A stretch of 64,000 bases of DNA, from the NCBI GenBank assembly GCA_020630095.1, contig JAHDCD010000003.1, positions 124,001-188,000 of the forward strand, written 5' to 3'. The notes beneath the pieces were generated by a model. That model saw only the letters and a program-made list of their open reading frames with translations. It was not told the DNA's origin and ran no database searches. The stretch's first letter is position 1, and every line of letters begins with the position of its first letter. Positions 7,963 through 17,029 of the stretch are shown here, in pieces. The position numbers were made by a program, and so were the translations under genes. This DNA is from Rickettsiales bacterium. Lineage in GTDB: Bacteria; Pseudomonadota; Alphaproteobacteria; Rickettsiales; UBA8987.

Positions 7963-8472
7963 CTAATTTTCTTGTAATCTGTTTTTAATTGGCGGGCAAA
8001 TTTTAAAAAGTACGTAATGTATAATCGGATAGACTAAAATTGAAATAGCTAGATTTAAGGTTGCCGCTTCTAGCTTTACGTTAACGTCTGAACCAATTTT
8101 TAGAACTATAGAAATTAATATTGTATACGCCGTAAACAGCATGCCGTAAATTATCCATTGTACTAAAAATAGTTGGCGACGGATTTGCCATCTGCGGTAA
8201 TCTAATAATAAAGCGAATAATATAAAAAGCGCTGATGTTACACCTAGTGGTAAGAAAAGTAGCGCGTCATAAATTAAGCCGATTAATGCCGCTAGAGTTA
8301 TTGGAAATGAACGCTTGCGGTATAGTCTGAAATAGAAAATTGAAGCTAATATGAAAGTTGGTGTTGCGTAGTATAAAGGAGCTATATCAATTGAACTTGC
8401 TTTTATAACTAGTGAAGTAGAAGCTATTACAATAGGTATTAAATAGCTTAATATTTGGATTATTATTTCCAT
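7963..8472 (-). CDS. mreD: Rod shape-determining protein MreD
   Basis: This 169-residue, strongly hydrophobic protein has about five membrane segments and follows mreC with a gap of four bases. MreD sequence is poorly conserved, so identification rests on size, topology (short loops, a PLG motif in the middle) and position in mreB-mreC-mreD order. In the elongasome it sits in the inner membrane and helps couple MreB filaments to wall synthesis. Confidence 0.85.
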   Translation of the reverse strand: MEIIIQILSYLIPIVIASTSLVIKASSIDIAPLYYATPTFILASIFYFRLYRKRSFPITLAALIGLIYDALLFLPLGVTSALFILFALLLDYRRWQIRRQLFLVQWIIYGMLFTAYTILISIVLKIGSDVNVKLEAATLNLAISILVYPIIHYVLFKICPPIKNRLQEN

Positions 8473-8476
8473 AATA

Positions 8477-9336
8477 TTATAATTTTTTCCATAAATTATA
8501 ATTAATTACATTGTTCTTAGAAACAAAAACAGTCTCTAATTTATGCCAATCCACGAATGGCTGAATATAGAACCTTCCATCCTTACCTATCAATGTTTCA
8601 CCCACTGGAATGTCTGGAGGAAAAATGTCTGTATCGCCTGAAGTAGTGATATAATCCCCTTTATCAATTTGGCTATTGGTGGCAATAAATTCAAGTCTAG
8701 GTTGCTTGGTATTAATGCCTTTCATTATAGACTTCTCGCCTTTATCTGAGGTTTTTACTGGTATTCTAGAATTGCTAGATAGAATTGTGTTTATAACTGC
8801 ATGGTTTTCAGCTACAGTTTGGACCTTCCCAACTAGTCCTGCTTTGTTATAAACTATCATACCAATCTCAATTTCATCCTTTGAGCCTAGGTTAATCATT
8901 ATTTCATTACCGTAATCACCCACTACCGAACCAATGATTTTTGCTATAACGAGTTTAGAATTTTCGGTAGTGTAAGAATTTATTTTTCTTAAGCGCTTAT
9001 TTTCCGAAAGAGTTTGTACTAGTATATTCTGCGCCTCTTTAAGCTTTTTATTTTCGGCTCTTAAGCGGTTATTCTCTTCATAAACGTTGAAAATATTTGA
9101 GATTGTATATGCCCTATCCGAAAGTTTATTTTTTTTATCTGAAACATATTCAAGTGCCGGGGCAAAGAATTCACGGATATTGTTTTTAACATCGCTCGTA
9201 TTGTTATCGCCAGATTTATCGAGGAATGCTAAACCTATTACAAAGATAAGAATTAATACTATAGAAATTTTGGCAATAAGAGAGAATATCGAACGAACGA
9301 TAATAAGTGTAAAATTTTCTTTCTTGATATCTGCCA

Positions 9337-9337
<1 letters not shown>
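8477..9337 (-). CDS. mreC: Rod shape-determining protein MreC
   Basis: The 286-residue protein has one N-terminal membrane helix (about residues 13-35), a coiled coil (about 75-105, ENNRLRAENKKLKEAQN) and a beta-rich periplasmic domain with VVGDYGNEIMINLGSKD and GLVGKV, all typical of MreC. It links cytoplasmic MreB to penicillin-binding proteins. Its start codon overlaps the mreB stop by one base, which implies translational coupling. PBP2 and RodA genes often follow mreD, but here hisS does. Confidence 0.93.
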
Positions 9338-10449
<1,112 letters not shown>

Positions 10450-10466
10450 CTAGAGAAATATAGGTT

Positions 10467-11672
10467 ATGAAAATTGCTATTATTGGAACAGGAATATCCG
10501 GATTATCTACCGCCTATTATTTGAATGAAGCTGGTCATGATATTACCATTTATGAAAAAGATAGTAGAACAGGCGGGCATGCAAATACCGCACATATAAA
10601 CTACGATGGAGAGAATATTGATGTTGATACTGGCTTCATAGTTTTCAACAGACGTACTTATCCTAATCTAATTAAGCTCTTTGCAGAGCTTAAAGTTGAG
10701 TCTGATACAAGTAACATGAGTTTTTCGGTAATGAATGATTCGTTAGAATATTCATCTGAGAAAATATTTGCTCAAATTAAAAATATTTTCTCCCTTAAAC
10801 ATTGGGCAATGATTAAGGATATATTGCGTTTTAATAAATCTACACAAAACGCGGAAGGGGTTAATTTAACTTTAGGTGAATATTTGGAAGAGCTTAAAGT
10901 ATCTAATTACTTCATTAAAAATTTTATACAGCCAATGGCAGCGGCGATATGGAGCTCCACTCCGGCGGAGATTTTAAATTTCCCTGCATATACGCTGATA
11001 GAGTTTTTTAATAATCATGGACTAAATACCTTAAAGAATCGCCCACAATGGTATACGGTTCATTCAGGGTCGCGTCAGTATGTTAGTAAATTAACGGCTG
11101 GATTTATAGACAAAATAAAGCTTAATTCAGAAGTTAAAGAAGTATACCGCAGCAAAGGCAAAGTTATAGTTGATGGCATAAAATTTGACAAAGTTATACT
11201 TGCCACCCATGGCGATGTTTCATCACTTTTATTAAAGGACAAAGATTTTGGTGAAACTGAAATTTTAGGAGGTTTTGAGTATAAAGACAATTACGCAATT
11301 CTCCATAAAGATGCATCTATAATGCCAAAAGCAAAGAAGGCTTGGGCATCATGGAATTATCATGTTGCAAGCGATAACATATGCACCCTTACCTACTGGA
11401 TGAATTTACTGCAACCGCATATAGCGCAAGATAAACCTTTATTTGTTACGCTTAATGCAGAAGATAAAATTAACCCTAATATGATATTTAATAAATATCA
11501 TTATCGTCATCCGCAATATACGCAAAAATCTGTTACTTCACAAAAACGTATAGATGAAATTCAAGGCAAGGGTGGCATATATTATGCTGGCGCTTACCTT
11601 CGTTATGGTTTTCATGAAGATGGTATTTGGAGCGCTAAACGAGTAGTAGAGTTGATTAATAATGGTAAATAA
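10467..11672 (+). CDS. FAD-dependent oxidoreductase of a Cfa-linked cluster
   Basis: The 401-residue protein opens with a Rossmann FAD motif ([20 protein letters not shown], GxGxxG at residues 7-12) and ends with [21 protein letters not shown], as in flavin amine-oxidase/desaturase-like proteins found next to DUF1365 and cyclopropane fatty acid synthase genes. In Rhodobacter a homologous flavoprotein works with a SAM methyltransferase to make methylated and furan fatty acids (the Ufa pathway); a similar role here is inference. It overlaps the next gene by 11 bases and starts a five-gene operon. Substrate and product are not determinable from sequence alone. Confidence 0.85.
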   Translation: MKIAIIGTGISGLSTAYYLNEAGHDITIYEKDSRTGGHANTAHINYDGENIDVDTGFIVFNRRTYPNLIKLFAELKVESDTSNMSFSVMNDSLEYSSEKIFAQIKNIFSLKHWAMIKDILRFNKSTQNAEGVNLTLGEYLEELKVSNYFIKNFIQPMAAAIWSSTPAEILNFPAYTLIEFFNNHGLNTLKNRPQWYTVHSGSRQYVSKLTAGFIDKIKLNSEVKEVYRSKGKVIVDGIKFDKVILATHGDVSSLLLKDKDFGETEILGGFEYKDNYAILHKDASIMPKAKKAWASWNYHVASDNICTLTYWMNLLQPHIAQDKPLFVTLNAEDKINPNMIFNKYHYRHPQYTQKSVTSQKRIDEIQGKGGIYYAGAYLRYGFHEDGIWSAKRVVELINNGK

Positions 11673-12432
11673 TATTCTAAATGCGCGCGTGTTCCATAAA
11701 CGCCTAAGCCCTGTTGAGAATAAGTTTGAATATTCGAGCTTATATTTGTTGCTTAAAAATCCCAAAATCCCAAAATCCCAAAATCCCAGCGGGAGAAATA
11801 TTGGGGGTAAGTTATTATCCTTTAATAAATTCAATCTATACTCCTTTTATGATTCTGACCACGCAACACGTGATGGTTATGATTCTTTTGCATGGGCTAA
11901 TGATAAATTAAAGGAGAATAATGTGGAAGAGGTAGAAGATATTAAGGTATTAACGCATCCACGCTTTTTAGGCTATGTGTTTAACCCTATTAGTTTTTGG
12001 CTTTGTTTTGATAAGAATCAAAAATTAATTGCCGTTATTTGTGAGGTTAACAATACGCTTAATAAAAAGAAATATGTGCATACTCATTCATATTTAATTC
12101 ATGAAGCTAAAGGCATAAACCCACAAAAAATATATAAAGCTGATAAAAAACTATATGTTTCGCCATTTTATAAGAATGAAGGGCATTATGAGTTTCGTTT
12201 TTCTTATGCGGAAAATAAAATAGCTATTTTCATTGATTACTTTGTCGATGGTAGAAAGACTCTAATAACTTCAGTTTCTGGTACGCGGGAAGATCTTAAT
12301 TCAAAATCTTTATTGAAATATGCGTTTAAAAAGCCTTTTGTAACTTTTAAAACAAGTACGTTAATTATATATCAAGCTTTTAAACTAAAGTTTAAGGGGC
12401 TAAAAATGACTTCAGATTATGTATCAAAATAA
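11662..12432 (+). CDS. DUF1365 family protein containing an octamer tandem repeat
   Basis: The 256-residue DUF1365 protein is recognised by [24 protein letters not shown] near the start, [17 protein letters not shown] and [18 protein letters not shown]. Its function is not established; the family travels with flavin oxidoreductases and Cfa-type enzymes in membrane-lipid clusters. Between the LLL strand and the KLLSFNKFN segment there are about 17 extra residues ([17 protein letters not shown]) encoded by four tandem copies of AAAATCCC. An 8 bp unit is not a multiple of three, so gain or loss of one copy would shift the frame. The present copy number keeps it open. It overlaps both neighbours (11 and 14 bases). 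Confidence 0.88.
   Translation: MVNNILNARVFHKRLSPVENKFEYSSLYLLLKNPKIPKSQNPSGRNIGGKLLSFNKFNLYSFYDSDHATRDGYDSFAWANDKLKENNVEEVEDIKVLTHPRFLGYVFNPISFWLCFDKNQKLIAVICEVNNTLNKKKYVHTHSYLIHEAKGINPQKIYKADKKLYVSPFYKNEGHYEFRFSYAENKIAIFIDYFVDGRKTLITSVSGTREDLNSKSLLKYAFKKPFVTFKTSTLIIYQAFKLKFKGLKMTSDYVSK
11756..11787 (+). repeat. Tandem octamer (AAAATCCC)x4 inside the DUF1365 gene
   Basis: Four perfect head-to-tail copies of AAAATCCC occupy 32 bp at about codons 32-42. Such simple repeats expand or contract by slipped pairing. One unit more or less would truncate the DUF1365 protein shortly afterwards and could affect the overlapping downstream Cfa-type gene. Confidence 0.9.
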
Positions 12433-13582
12433 ACTAGGAAAAATATTCGATAAAATTGAACATGGGCAAGTTACCGTTCATGTGCCAAGTGGTTGGCATA
12501 AAACATTTGGCAATAAAGCCGATTATCAAACGAAGCCGGCAGAGCTTTATATAAAATCTTGGAATGCAATTGATAGAGTTATTAGTAGAGGCTCTACCGG
12601 CTCGGCGGAAGCCTATATGTTTGGCGACTGGGATACCGATGACTTACCAGCCTTTCTAGAGGTACTTGCTAATAATGCTGATGGTTTCAACAATTTACTT
12701 AGGCTAAATCCAATTGTTCGTGGGCTGTTTAATATTAAACACTCTATTTTTAATAAAAACACGCGTGGGCAAGCGGCAAAGAATATATCTAAACATTATG
12801 ATCTAGGTAATGATTTTTATTCGCTATGGCTGGATGATTCTATGACTTATTCTTCTGGCATTTATAATACTCCGCAAGAAAAGTTAGAAAAAGCCCAAGC
12901 AAATAAGTATAATAGAATATTAGATAAGTTTGATAGTAGCGGAAGAGTGTTAGAAATCGGTTGCGGCTGGGGTGGCTTTGCAGAGAAGGCGGCGCAGGCA
13001 AATCATGATATTGATTGCTTAACTATATCTAATGAACAAAAAGATTTTGCTGAAAAGCGCTTGAAAAAAGCTGGGTTAAATAATGCTAATATTAAGTTTC
13101 AAGATTATCGCGATTCAGAAGGTGAGTACGATTATATAGCGTCAATTGAGATGTTTGAAGCGGTGGGTATGAAGTATTGGGATTCATATTTCAACACCGT
13201 TTCCAATAGACTTAAATCTAGCGGTAAGGCAGTTATACAAACGATTACCATTAAAAATGAGACCTTTGACTTCTATGTAAAAAATCCTGGATTTATTCAA
13301 CTTTATATTTTCCCTGGTGGTATGTTACCATCTGACGAACGCTTTAAAAATAATGCTAAAAATGTAGGGCTGGAAGTGGCTAATAGTTTTGAATTTGGTA
13401 AGTGCTATGCAAAAACTTTAATGGAATGGTTGAAACGTTTTGACGCGAAGCGAGAAGAAATTAAGGCAATGGGATTTGCCGATGAATTTATTCGTATGTG
13501 GCGTTATTACTTAAGTTACTGCTATGCAGGTTTCATGAGCGGGGTAACAAATGTTGCTCAATACGAACTAGTAAAAAATTAA
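12419..13582 (+). CDS. Cyclopropane-fatty-acid-synthase-family methyltransferase
   Basis: The 387-residue SAM-dependent enzyme has the Cfa/mycolic acid methyltransferase layout: an N-terminal lipid-binding region, HYDLGNDFYSLWLDDSMTYS, SAM motif I VLEIGCGWGGFAEKA (about residue 175-190), and the C-terminal MEWLKRFDA segment. It would transfer a methylene or methyl group to an unsaturated acyl chain of a membrane phospholipid. The flavoprotein and DUF1365 neighbours make a modified product (for example methylated, later furan, fatty acids) as likely as plain cyclopropane. Its start overlaps DUF1365 by 14 bases. Confidence 0.9.
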   Translation: MYQNKLGKIFDKIEHGQVTVHVPSGWHKTFGNKADYQTKPAELYIKSWNAIDRVISRGSTGSAEAYMFGDWDTDDLPAFLEVLANNADGFNNLLRLNPIVRGLFNIKHSIFNKNTRGQAAKNISKHYDLGNDFYSLWLDDSMTYSSGIYNTPQEKLEKAQANKYNRILDKFDSSGRVLEIGCGWGGFAEKAAQANHDIDCLTISNEQKDFAEKRLKKAGLNNANIKFQDYRDSEGEYDYIASIEMFEAVGMKYWDSYFNTVSNRLKSSGKAVIQTITIKNETFDFYVKNPGFIQLYIFPGGMLPSDERFKNNAKNVGLEVANSFEFGKCYAKTLMEWLKRFDAKREEIKAMGFADEFIRMWRYYLSYCYAGFMSGVTNVAQYELVKN

Positions 13583-13584
13583 TT

Positions 13585-14301
13585 ATGACCAAAACAATTA
13601 TCATAGGAGCTTCAGGTGGAATTGGAGAGGCAACAGCTAGGCTGTTAGCTCTTGAAGGAAAGGAGCTTGTTTTAGTTTCTCGTGATTCATCAAAAATATC
13701 TACATTAGCTGACGAGTTAGGCGCGGAAGCTAAACAATGTGATAGCGCATCATTTGAAGAATTTTCTAACTTAGTTCAAGAAGTTGGGGAAGTAGGAAAT
13801 ATTATAAACTGCGCTGGCTCACTTTTACTTAAGCCCGCTCATTCAACATCTGAAGCTGAATATCAGGCTGTTATTGATGCTAACTTAAAGACTGCATTTT
13901 CTGTACTGCATGCGGCAGGTAAATACATGAAATCCGGTGGCAATGTTGTTCTTTGTTCATCCGCGGCGGCGCGTGCTGGGTTTGCCAACCATGAGGCAAT
14001 AGCAGCGGCGAAGGCAGGAATTATCGGCTTAACGCTTTCTGCGGCGGCAACTTATGGGTCATCCAACATTAGAATAAATGCCGTTGCCCCTGGGCTAACT
14101 GAAACTGGCCTTACCGCTGGCATTTGTAGCAATGAAATGGCGCGTAAAGTATCTGAAGGCATGCATATTCTAGGGCGCATTGGTACGCCAGAAGATGTTG
14201 CAAAGGCCATAGTGTTTTTAACTAACCAAGACTGGATAACAGGGCAAGTAATCGGTGTTGATGGAGGGCTTGGGACAGTAAAACCCAAGGCGAAAGCATA
14301 A
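13585..14301 (+). CDS. Short-chain dehydrogenase/reductase
   Basis: Starting at the ATG two bases after the Cfa-type stop, the product is 238 residues (MTKTIIIGASGGIGEATARL); an upstream in-frame start would only add residues encoded by the end of the previous gene. The NAD(P) motif GASGGIG, the NCAG motif, and the terminal IRINAVAPG and GQVIGVDGG are classical SDR features. The catalytic region is unusual. A serine block (LCSSAAA) is present, but the expected YxxxK is replaced by HEAIAAAKAG, with lysine but no tyrosine. The enzyme may be atypical or use another general acid. Its place in the operon suggests a keto or hydroxy lipid intermediate. Confidence 0.87.
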   Translation: MTKTIIIGASGGIGEATARLLALEGKELVLVSRDSSKISTLADELGAEAKQCDSASFEEFSNLVQEVGEVGNIINCAGSLLLKPAHSTSEAEYQAVIDANLKTAFSVLHAAGKYMKSGGNVVLCSSAAARAGFANHEAIAAAKAGIIGLTLSAAATYGSSNIRINAVAPGLTETGLTAGICSNEMARKVSEGMHILGRIGTPEDVAKAIVFLTNQDWITGQVIGVDGGLGTVKPKAKA

Positions 14302-14840
14302 TGAAAATATTCTTAATTATTTTAATAACAATTTTAGCGATTAGTTTTTTAATGTCGAAGTTGCGTTCGCGCGATATATCGCATTACAAAGATAAAGAAC
14401 CTAAGCTTGATATCCGTGAGTACTTTAATGGTAAGCTTAATGGCTTTGGTGTCATAAAAGATATACGCGGTAAAGTTTCTTCTCAATTTACATTTAGCAT
14501 GAGTGGTGAATGGAAAAGTGAGAGCGAAGGAACGCTTATTGAAGACTTTGTATTTGCATCTGGCAAAACGCAACATCGTGAATGGCAGGTGAAAATGCTT
14601 GATAATAATAACTTCGAAGCAACTGCTTCAGATGCTGTTGGTAAGGCAATCGGCACGCAACTTGGCAATGCTGTTAATATGCGCTATGTGCTGGATATTC
14701 CGCGTGAGGACTCATCTATTAAGCTAAAATTTGATGATTGGCTATTCCGCATTGATGAGAACAAAGTAATCAACACGGCTTATATGTATAAATTTGGTAT
14801 AAAAGTTGGTGAAATAGTAATTAGCTTTGAAAAACAATAA
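14301..14840 (+). CDS. DUF3833 family protein
   Basis: This 179-residue protein has one N-terminal hydrophobic segment (about residues 2-18) and then a soluble domain with DIREYFNGKLNGFGVIKD, FSMSGEW and a repeated-strand pattern like DUF3833. The family has no proven function but recurs in the same clusters as Cfa-type enzymes and DUF1365. The signal region could be a membrane anchor or an uncleaved signal, which would place the domain outside the cytoplasm. The start codon overlaps the SDR stop by one base (TAATG), so it closes the five-gene operon. Confidence 0.85.
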   Translation: MKIFLIILITILAISFLMSKLRSRDISHYKDKEPKLDIREYFNGKLNGFGVIKDIRGKVSSQFTFSMSGEWKSESEGTLIEDFVFASGKTQHREWQVKMLDNNNFEATASDAVGKAIGTQLGNAVNMRYVLDIPREDSSIKLKFDDWLFRIDENKVINTAYMYKFGIKVGEIVISFEKQ

Positions 14841-14996
14841 CTTACAAGATCTTTAGGGAGTTTCTTAATTCTGTTAACTCTTTATTTACCCCTTACCTGT
14901 AAACTTCAATTTATGGAGAGAAGAGTGTTATCCGTTGGAGCGGGTAACATATTAGGGAGTAAAGCTCCCTTAATACTCAAGTAGAGAGAGGAGATT
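14841..14996 (+). promoter_or_regulatory. Structured leader before a duplicated-domain gene
   Basis: Two hairpins are visible: TGTTATCC/GGGTAACA (14926-14949, one G-T pair) and AGGGAG-TAAAG-CTCCCT (14954-14970). A strong ribosome-binding site, AGAGAGGAG, follows 5-6 bases before the ATG at 14997. No ORF is seen. The hairpins could end the upstream operon or control the next gene; no known riboswitch is recognised. Confidence 0.5.
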
Positions 14997-15506
14997 ATGG
15001 AAGGGAACTTTGACTTAAGAGATTTTGATAGAACATTCGGCACTGACTCAGCATCTAGTTTTGCTGAAAAAACGCATGATGATATGGATTTTTATAATAA
15101 TCCAAGTTATCAGCTGGAATGTACACGCATTATGAACGAGGCTATGCGTCGTGGTGAAGATGTTTTGCATCTTGATAATGGTGATTTAATTTCTACAGGC
15201 ACTTGCTACCTTACTAATCATTTTACTTGGGATTCCGCTACAAAAAAGATGGCGCTTGCTAAGCAATCTGAAACTAAGCAAAAGTTAATGAATTATGAGA
15301 CATCTGGTTTAAATTCCAATTCAGATGCCGATATTAATAATAATGATGATTATATTAATTCGATTGAAGAAATTATCACTAAAGCTTTAGCCGAAGGTAA
15401 AGATATTATGCAACTTGAAAATGGCGACGTTGTAGTTTCTGAAACTATTATCAAAACTAATCGTTACGCTTGGAATGCCGATATAGAAATGATGGTTCAG
15501 CAATAA
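14997..15506 (+). CDS. Unknown acidic protein with two copies of a ~50-residue domain
   Basis: I do not recognise this 169-residue protein. It contains an internal duplication: residues 38-87 and 119-168 align with the shared pattern A-(M/L)-x2-G-x-D-(V/I)-x2-L-(D/E)-NGD-(L/V)-x5-T-x3-TN-x-(F/Y)-x-W. The period is 81 residues, with a Ser/Asn/Asp-rich linker between. There is no signal peptide or membrane segment, and the N-terminal 35 residues are acidic and low in complexity. The gene stands alone behind a structured leader and a strong ribosome-binding site, which suggests high expression. An effector, adaptor or binding protein is possible, but nothing in the sequence decides it. Confidence 0.7.
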   Translation: MEGNFDLRDFDRTFGTDSASSFAEKTHDDMDFYNNPSYQLECTRIMNEAMRRGEDVLHLDNGDLISTGTCYLTNHFTWDSATKKMALAKQSETKQKLMNYETSGLNSNSDADINNNDDYINSIEEIITKALAEGKDIMQLENGDVVVSETIIKTNRYAWNADIEMMVQQ

Positions 15507-15519
15507 ATATTACTGATTT

Positions 15520-15737
15520 TCTATATTTGAGAAAAATCCTAGAACCATATTTTTTCTGAAAAAATAATATTTTGGGTTCAAAAAGTCTGAAAATCCTTAT
15601 ATTTCAATAGTCCTTAGGATTTATCCGTTAAAAAATGCATAAAAAATGTGCGTTTTTTGGCTGTTTTTTGCTAAAAAATGACGATTTTTTTAACAAAACT
15701 CATCAAACTTACTATCCGATTCACAATGTAAAATAAT
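15520..15737 (+). repeat. Dispersed AT-rich element with phased A/T tracts, copy 2
   Basis: This matches 6441-6647 (opposite strand) and 45119-45302. The core CCTTATATTTCAA lies at 15595-15607, followed by TTAGGATTTATCCGTTAAAAAA. Runs A6, A6, T6, T6, A6 and T7 are centred at about 15632, 15643, 15655, 15666, 15675 and 15688, that is 9-12 bp apart. The far end, GATTCACAATGTA, is shared with copy 1. The terminal motif TTCTATATTTGAGAA is inverted compared with the other two copies. Confidence 0.7.
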
Positions 15738-15768
15738 ACTAATCAGGAATTTCTAACTAGGAAGATGC

Positions 15769-15933
15769 TTATTTTTCTAGAACAAACTTTTTTGAACAAT
15801 ATGGGCAAACTACTTCGGTTTTGCCAGGTGGAATATCCAAATAAACTTTTGGATGCGAAGAAACCGCATTATACCCTGAACAGGATACTCTGCGCTTTGT
15901 AGTTACTTCTGTGTTTTGGACTTCTTTAGGCAT
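15769..15933 (-). CDS. Zinc-finger (zf-CHCC) small protein
   Basis: This is a 54-residue ORF on the minus strand between the A/T-tract element and rpsG. It reads MPKEVQNTEV... with SCSGYNAVSSHPKVYLDI and VVCPYCSKKF. Cys18, His27, Cys43 and Cys46 form the C-x8-H-x15-C-x2-C pattern of the zf-CHCC family, whose mitochondrial member is complex I subunit NDUFS6. Short proteins of this type are common in alphaproteobacteria. AAGGA lies immediately before the ATG, closer than ideal. The partial palindromic repeat directly upstream separates it from rpsG. A role in complex I assembly or Fe-S protection is inference from the family. Confidence 0.85.
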   Translation of the reverse strand: MPKEVQNTEVTTKRRVSCSGYNAVSSHPKVYLDIPPGKTEVVCPYCSKKFVLEK

Positions 15934-15940
15934 TCCTTAA

Positions 15941-15970
15941 GGAGATCCCCCGATCAAGTCGGGGGATGAC
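15941..15970. repeat. Half copy of the GTCAT...ATGAC repeat
   Basis: Only the right-hand hairpin (CCCCCGATCAAGTCGGGGG followed by ATGAC) is present. It lies between rpsG and the zinc-finger gene and may act as a terminator or processing site after rpsG. Confidence 0.8.
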
Positions 15971-15983
15971 AAACGTGGGTAGA

Positions 15984-16457
15984 TTACCATCTAAAGTGAG
16001 CGAATGCTCTGTTAGCTTCAGCCATTTTGTGAGTATTCTCACGCTTCTTAATAGACTCACCTTTCTTAGCATGTGCATCTAAAATTTCGTTAGCTAAACG
16101 TTCAGCCATTGTACGCTCAGAACGCTTACGAGTAATATTTACAACCCAACGAAGTGCTAATGCAGAGGCACGACGAGATGATACTTCAACAGGAACCTGA
16201 TAAGTAGCACCACCAACACGACGAGAACGAACCTCGATGTTTGGCTTTACGTTACCAATAGCTTCTTTGAATACTTCAATAGGCTCTTGACCTTCAGCTT
16301 TTTTAGCAATGATATCAAGTGCGCCATAAACAATTTTCTCAGCGGCAGATTTTTTACCGTCGATCATAATGTAGTTCATGAATTTAGTTAGGATTACTTC
16401 GCCATATTTGGCATCAGGTAATATTTCGCGGACTTCCGCTCTTCTTCTTCTAGACAT
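15984..16457 (-). CDS. rpsG: 30S ribosomal protein S7
   Basis: The 157-residue S7 organises the head of the small subunit by binding 16S rRNA. It begins [19 protein letters not shown] and contains [18 protein letters not shown] and the C-terminal [11 protein letters not shown] typical of the bacterial protein. It lies downstream of rpsL as in the str operon. However, fusA and tuf do not follow; a zinc-finger gene and a repeat element come next. The gap to rpsL is about 100 bases and holds a half palindromic repeat. Confidence 0.97.
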   Translation of the reverse strand: MSRRRRAEVREILPDAKYGEVILTKFMNYIMIDGKKSAAEKIVYGALDIIAKKAEGQEPIEVFKEAIGNVKPNIEVRSRRVGGATYQVPVEVSSRRASALALRWVVNITRKRSERTMAERLANEILDAHAKKGESIKKRENTHKMAEANRAFAHFRW

Positions 16458-16525
16458 TTTTTACTTCCTTCACTTTGAACCTTAAAAGTTCGTTAGTTAC
16501 TGCCCCAATTGGAGCGGGTTAAAAA

Positions 16526-16549
16526 GATTCCCGCCTGCGCGGGAATGAC
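16526..16549. repeat. Half copy of the palindromic repeat between rpsL and rpsG
   Basis: ATTCCCGCCTGCGCGGGAAT followed by GAC forms a single strong hairpin. Located between two ribosomal protein genes of one operon, it could be a processing or attenuation site in the mRNA. Its sequence matches the right half of the copy before hisC. Confidence 0.8.
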
Positions 16550-16554
16550 ACTTG

Positions 16555-16926
16555 CTACTTAGGTTTCTTAGCACCATAGCGTGAACGTGTTTGCTTTCTG
16601 TCTTTTACGCCTTGCGTATCTAAAGCACCACGAACAATTCTGTAACGTACACCTGGTAAATCTTTTACACGACCACCTTGGATTAATACCATACTATGCT
16701 CTTGTAAGTTATGACCTTCACCTGGGATATAACAAATAACTTCAAAACCGTTAGATAAACGAACACGAGCTACTTTACGTAGTGCCGAGTTAGGCTTTTT
16801 AGGAGTTGTTGTATATACACGAGTACAAACGCCACGCTTCTGTGGGTTTTGCTTTAATGCAGGTACTTTTGTTTTAGTAATCTGCTTTTCGCGTGGTTTT
16901 CTAACTAATTGGTTAATAGTAGGCAT
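16555..16926 (-). CDS. rpsL: 30S ribosomal protein S12
   Basis: From the ATG at 16926 the protein is 123 residues ([15 protein letters not shown]), the normal bacterial S12. An in-frame extension to 16974 would add 16 residues absent from the family and would run over the promoter. The [21 protein letters not shown] and [13 protein letters not shown] segments are diagnostic. Lys-43 equivalents in TPKKPNS are intact, so there is no sign of the usual streptomycin-resistance changes there. Transcription probably starts from the promoter at 16953-16981. Confidence 0.97.
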   Translation of the reverse strand: MPTINQLVRKPREKQITKTKVPALKQNPQKRGVCTRVYTTTPKKPNSALRKVARVRLSNGFEVICYIPGEGHNLQEHSMVLIQGGRVKDLPGVRYRIVRGALDTQGVKDRKQTRSRYGAKKPK

Positions 16927-16952
16927 AGTGATATTATAAGTTTGGACGCGCT

Positions 16953-16981
16953 TTATAACCCATTTACCCCCCACTAGTCAA
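16953..16981 (-). promoter_or_regulatory. Promoter of rpsL-rpsG
   Basis: On the minus strand TTGACT (16976-16981) and TTATAA (16953-16958) are 17 bp apart. Initiation would fall at about 16946, about 20 bases before the rpsL ATG. No clear Shine-Dalgarno is visible in that leader. Confidence 0.7.
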
Positions 16982-17017
16982 GCATATATTGTTAAGGGTT
17001 TGTTAAGAGTTTGGTGT

Positions 17018-17023
17018 TATAAT
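17018..17023 (+). promoter_or_regulatory. -10 box of the lipase-like gene, leaderless start
   Basis: A perfect TATAAT ends six bases before the ATG at 17030, so transcription would begin at or within a base or two of the start codon. A good -35 box is not visible at the normal distance, so strength is uncertain. No Shine-Dalgarno precedes the ATG. Confidence 0.5.
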
Positions 17024-17029
17024 TTTAAT

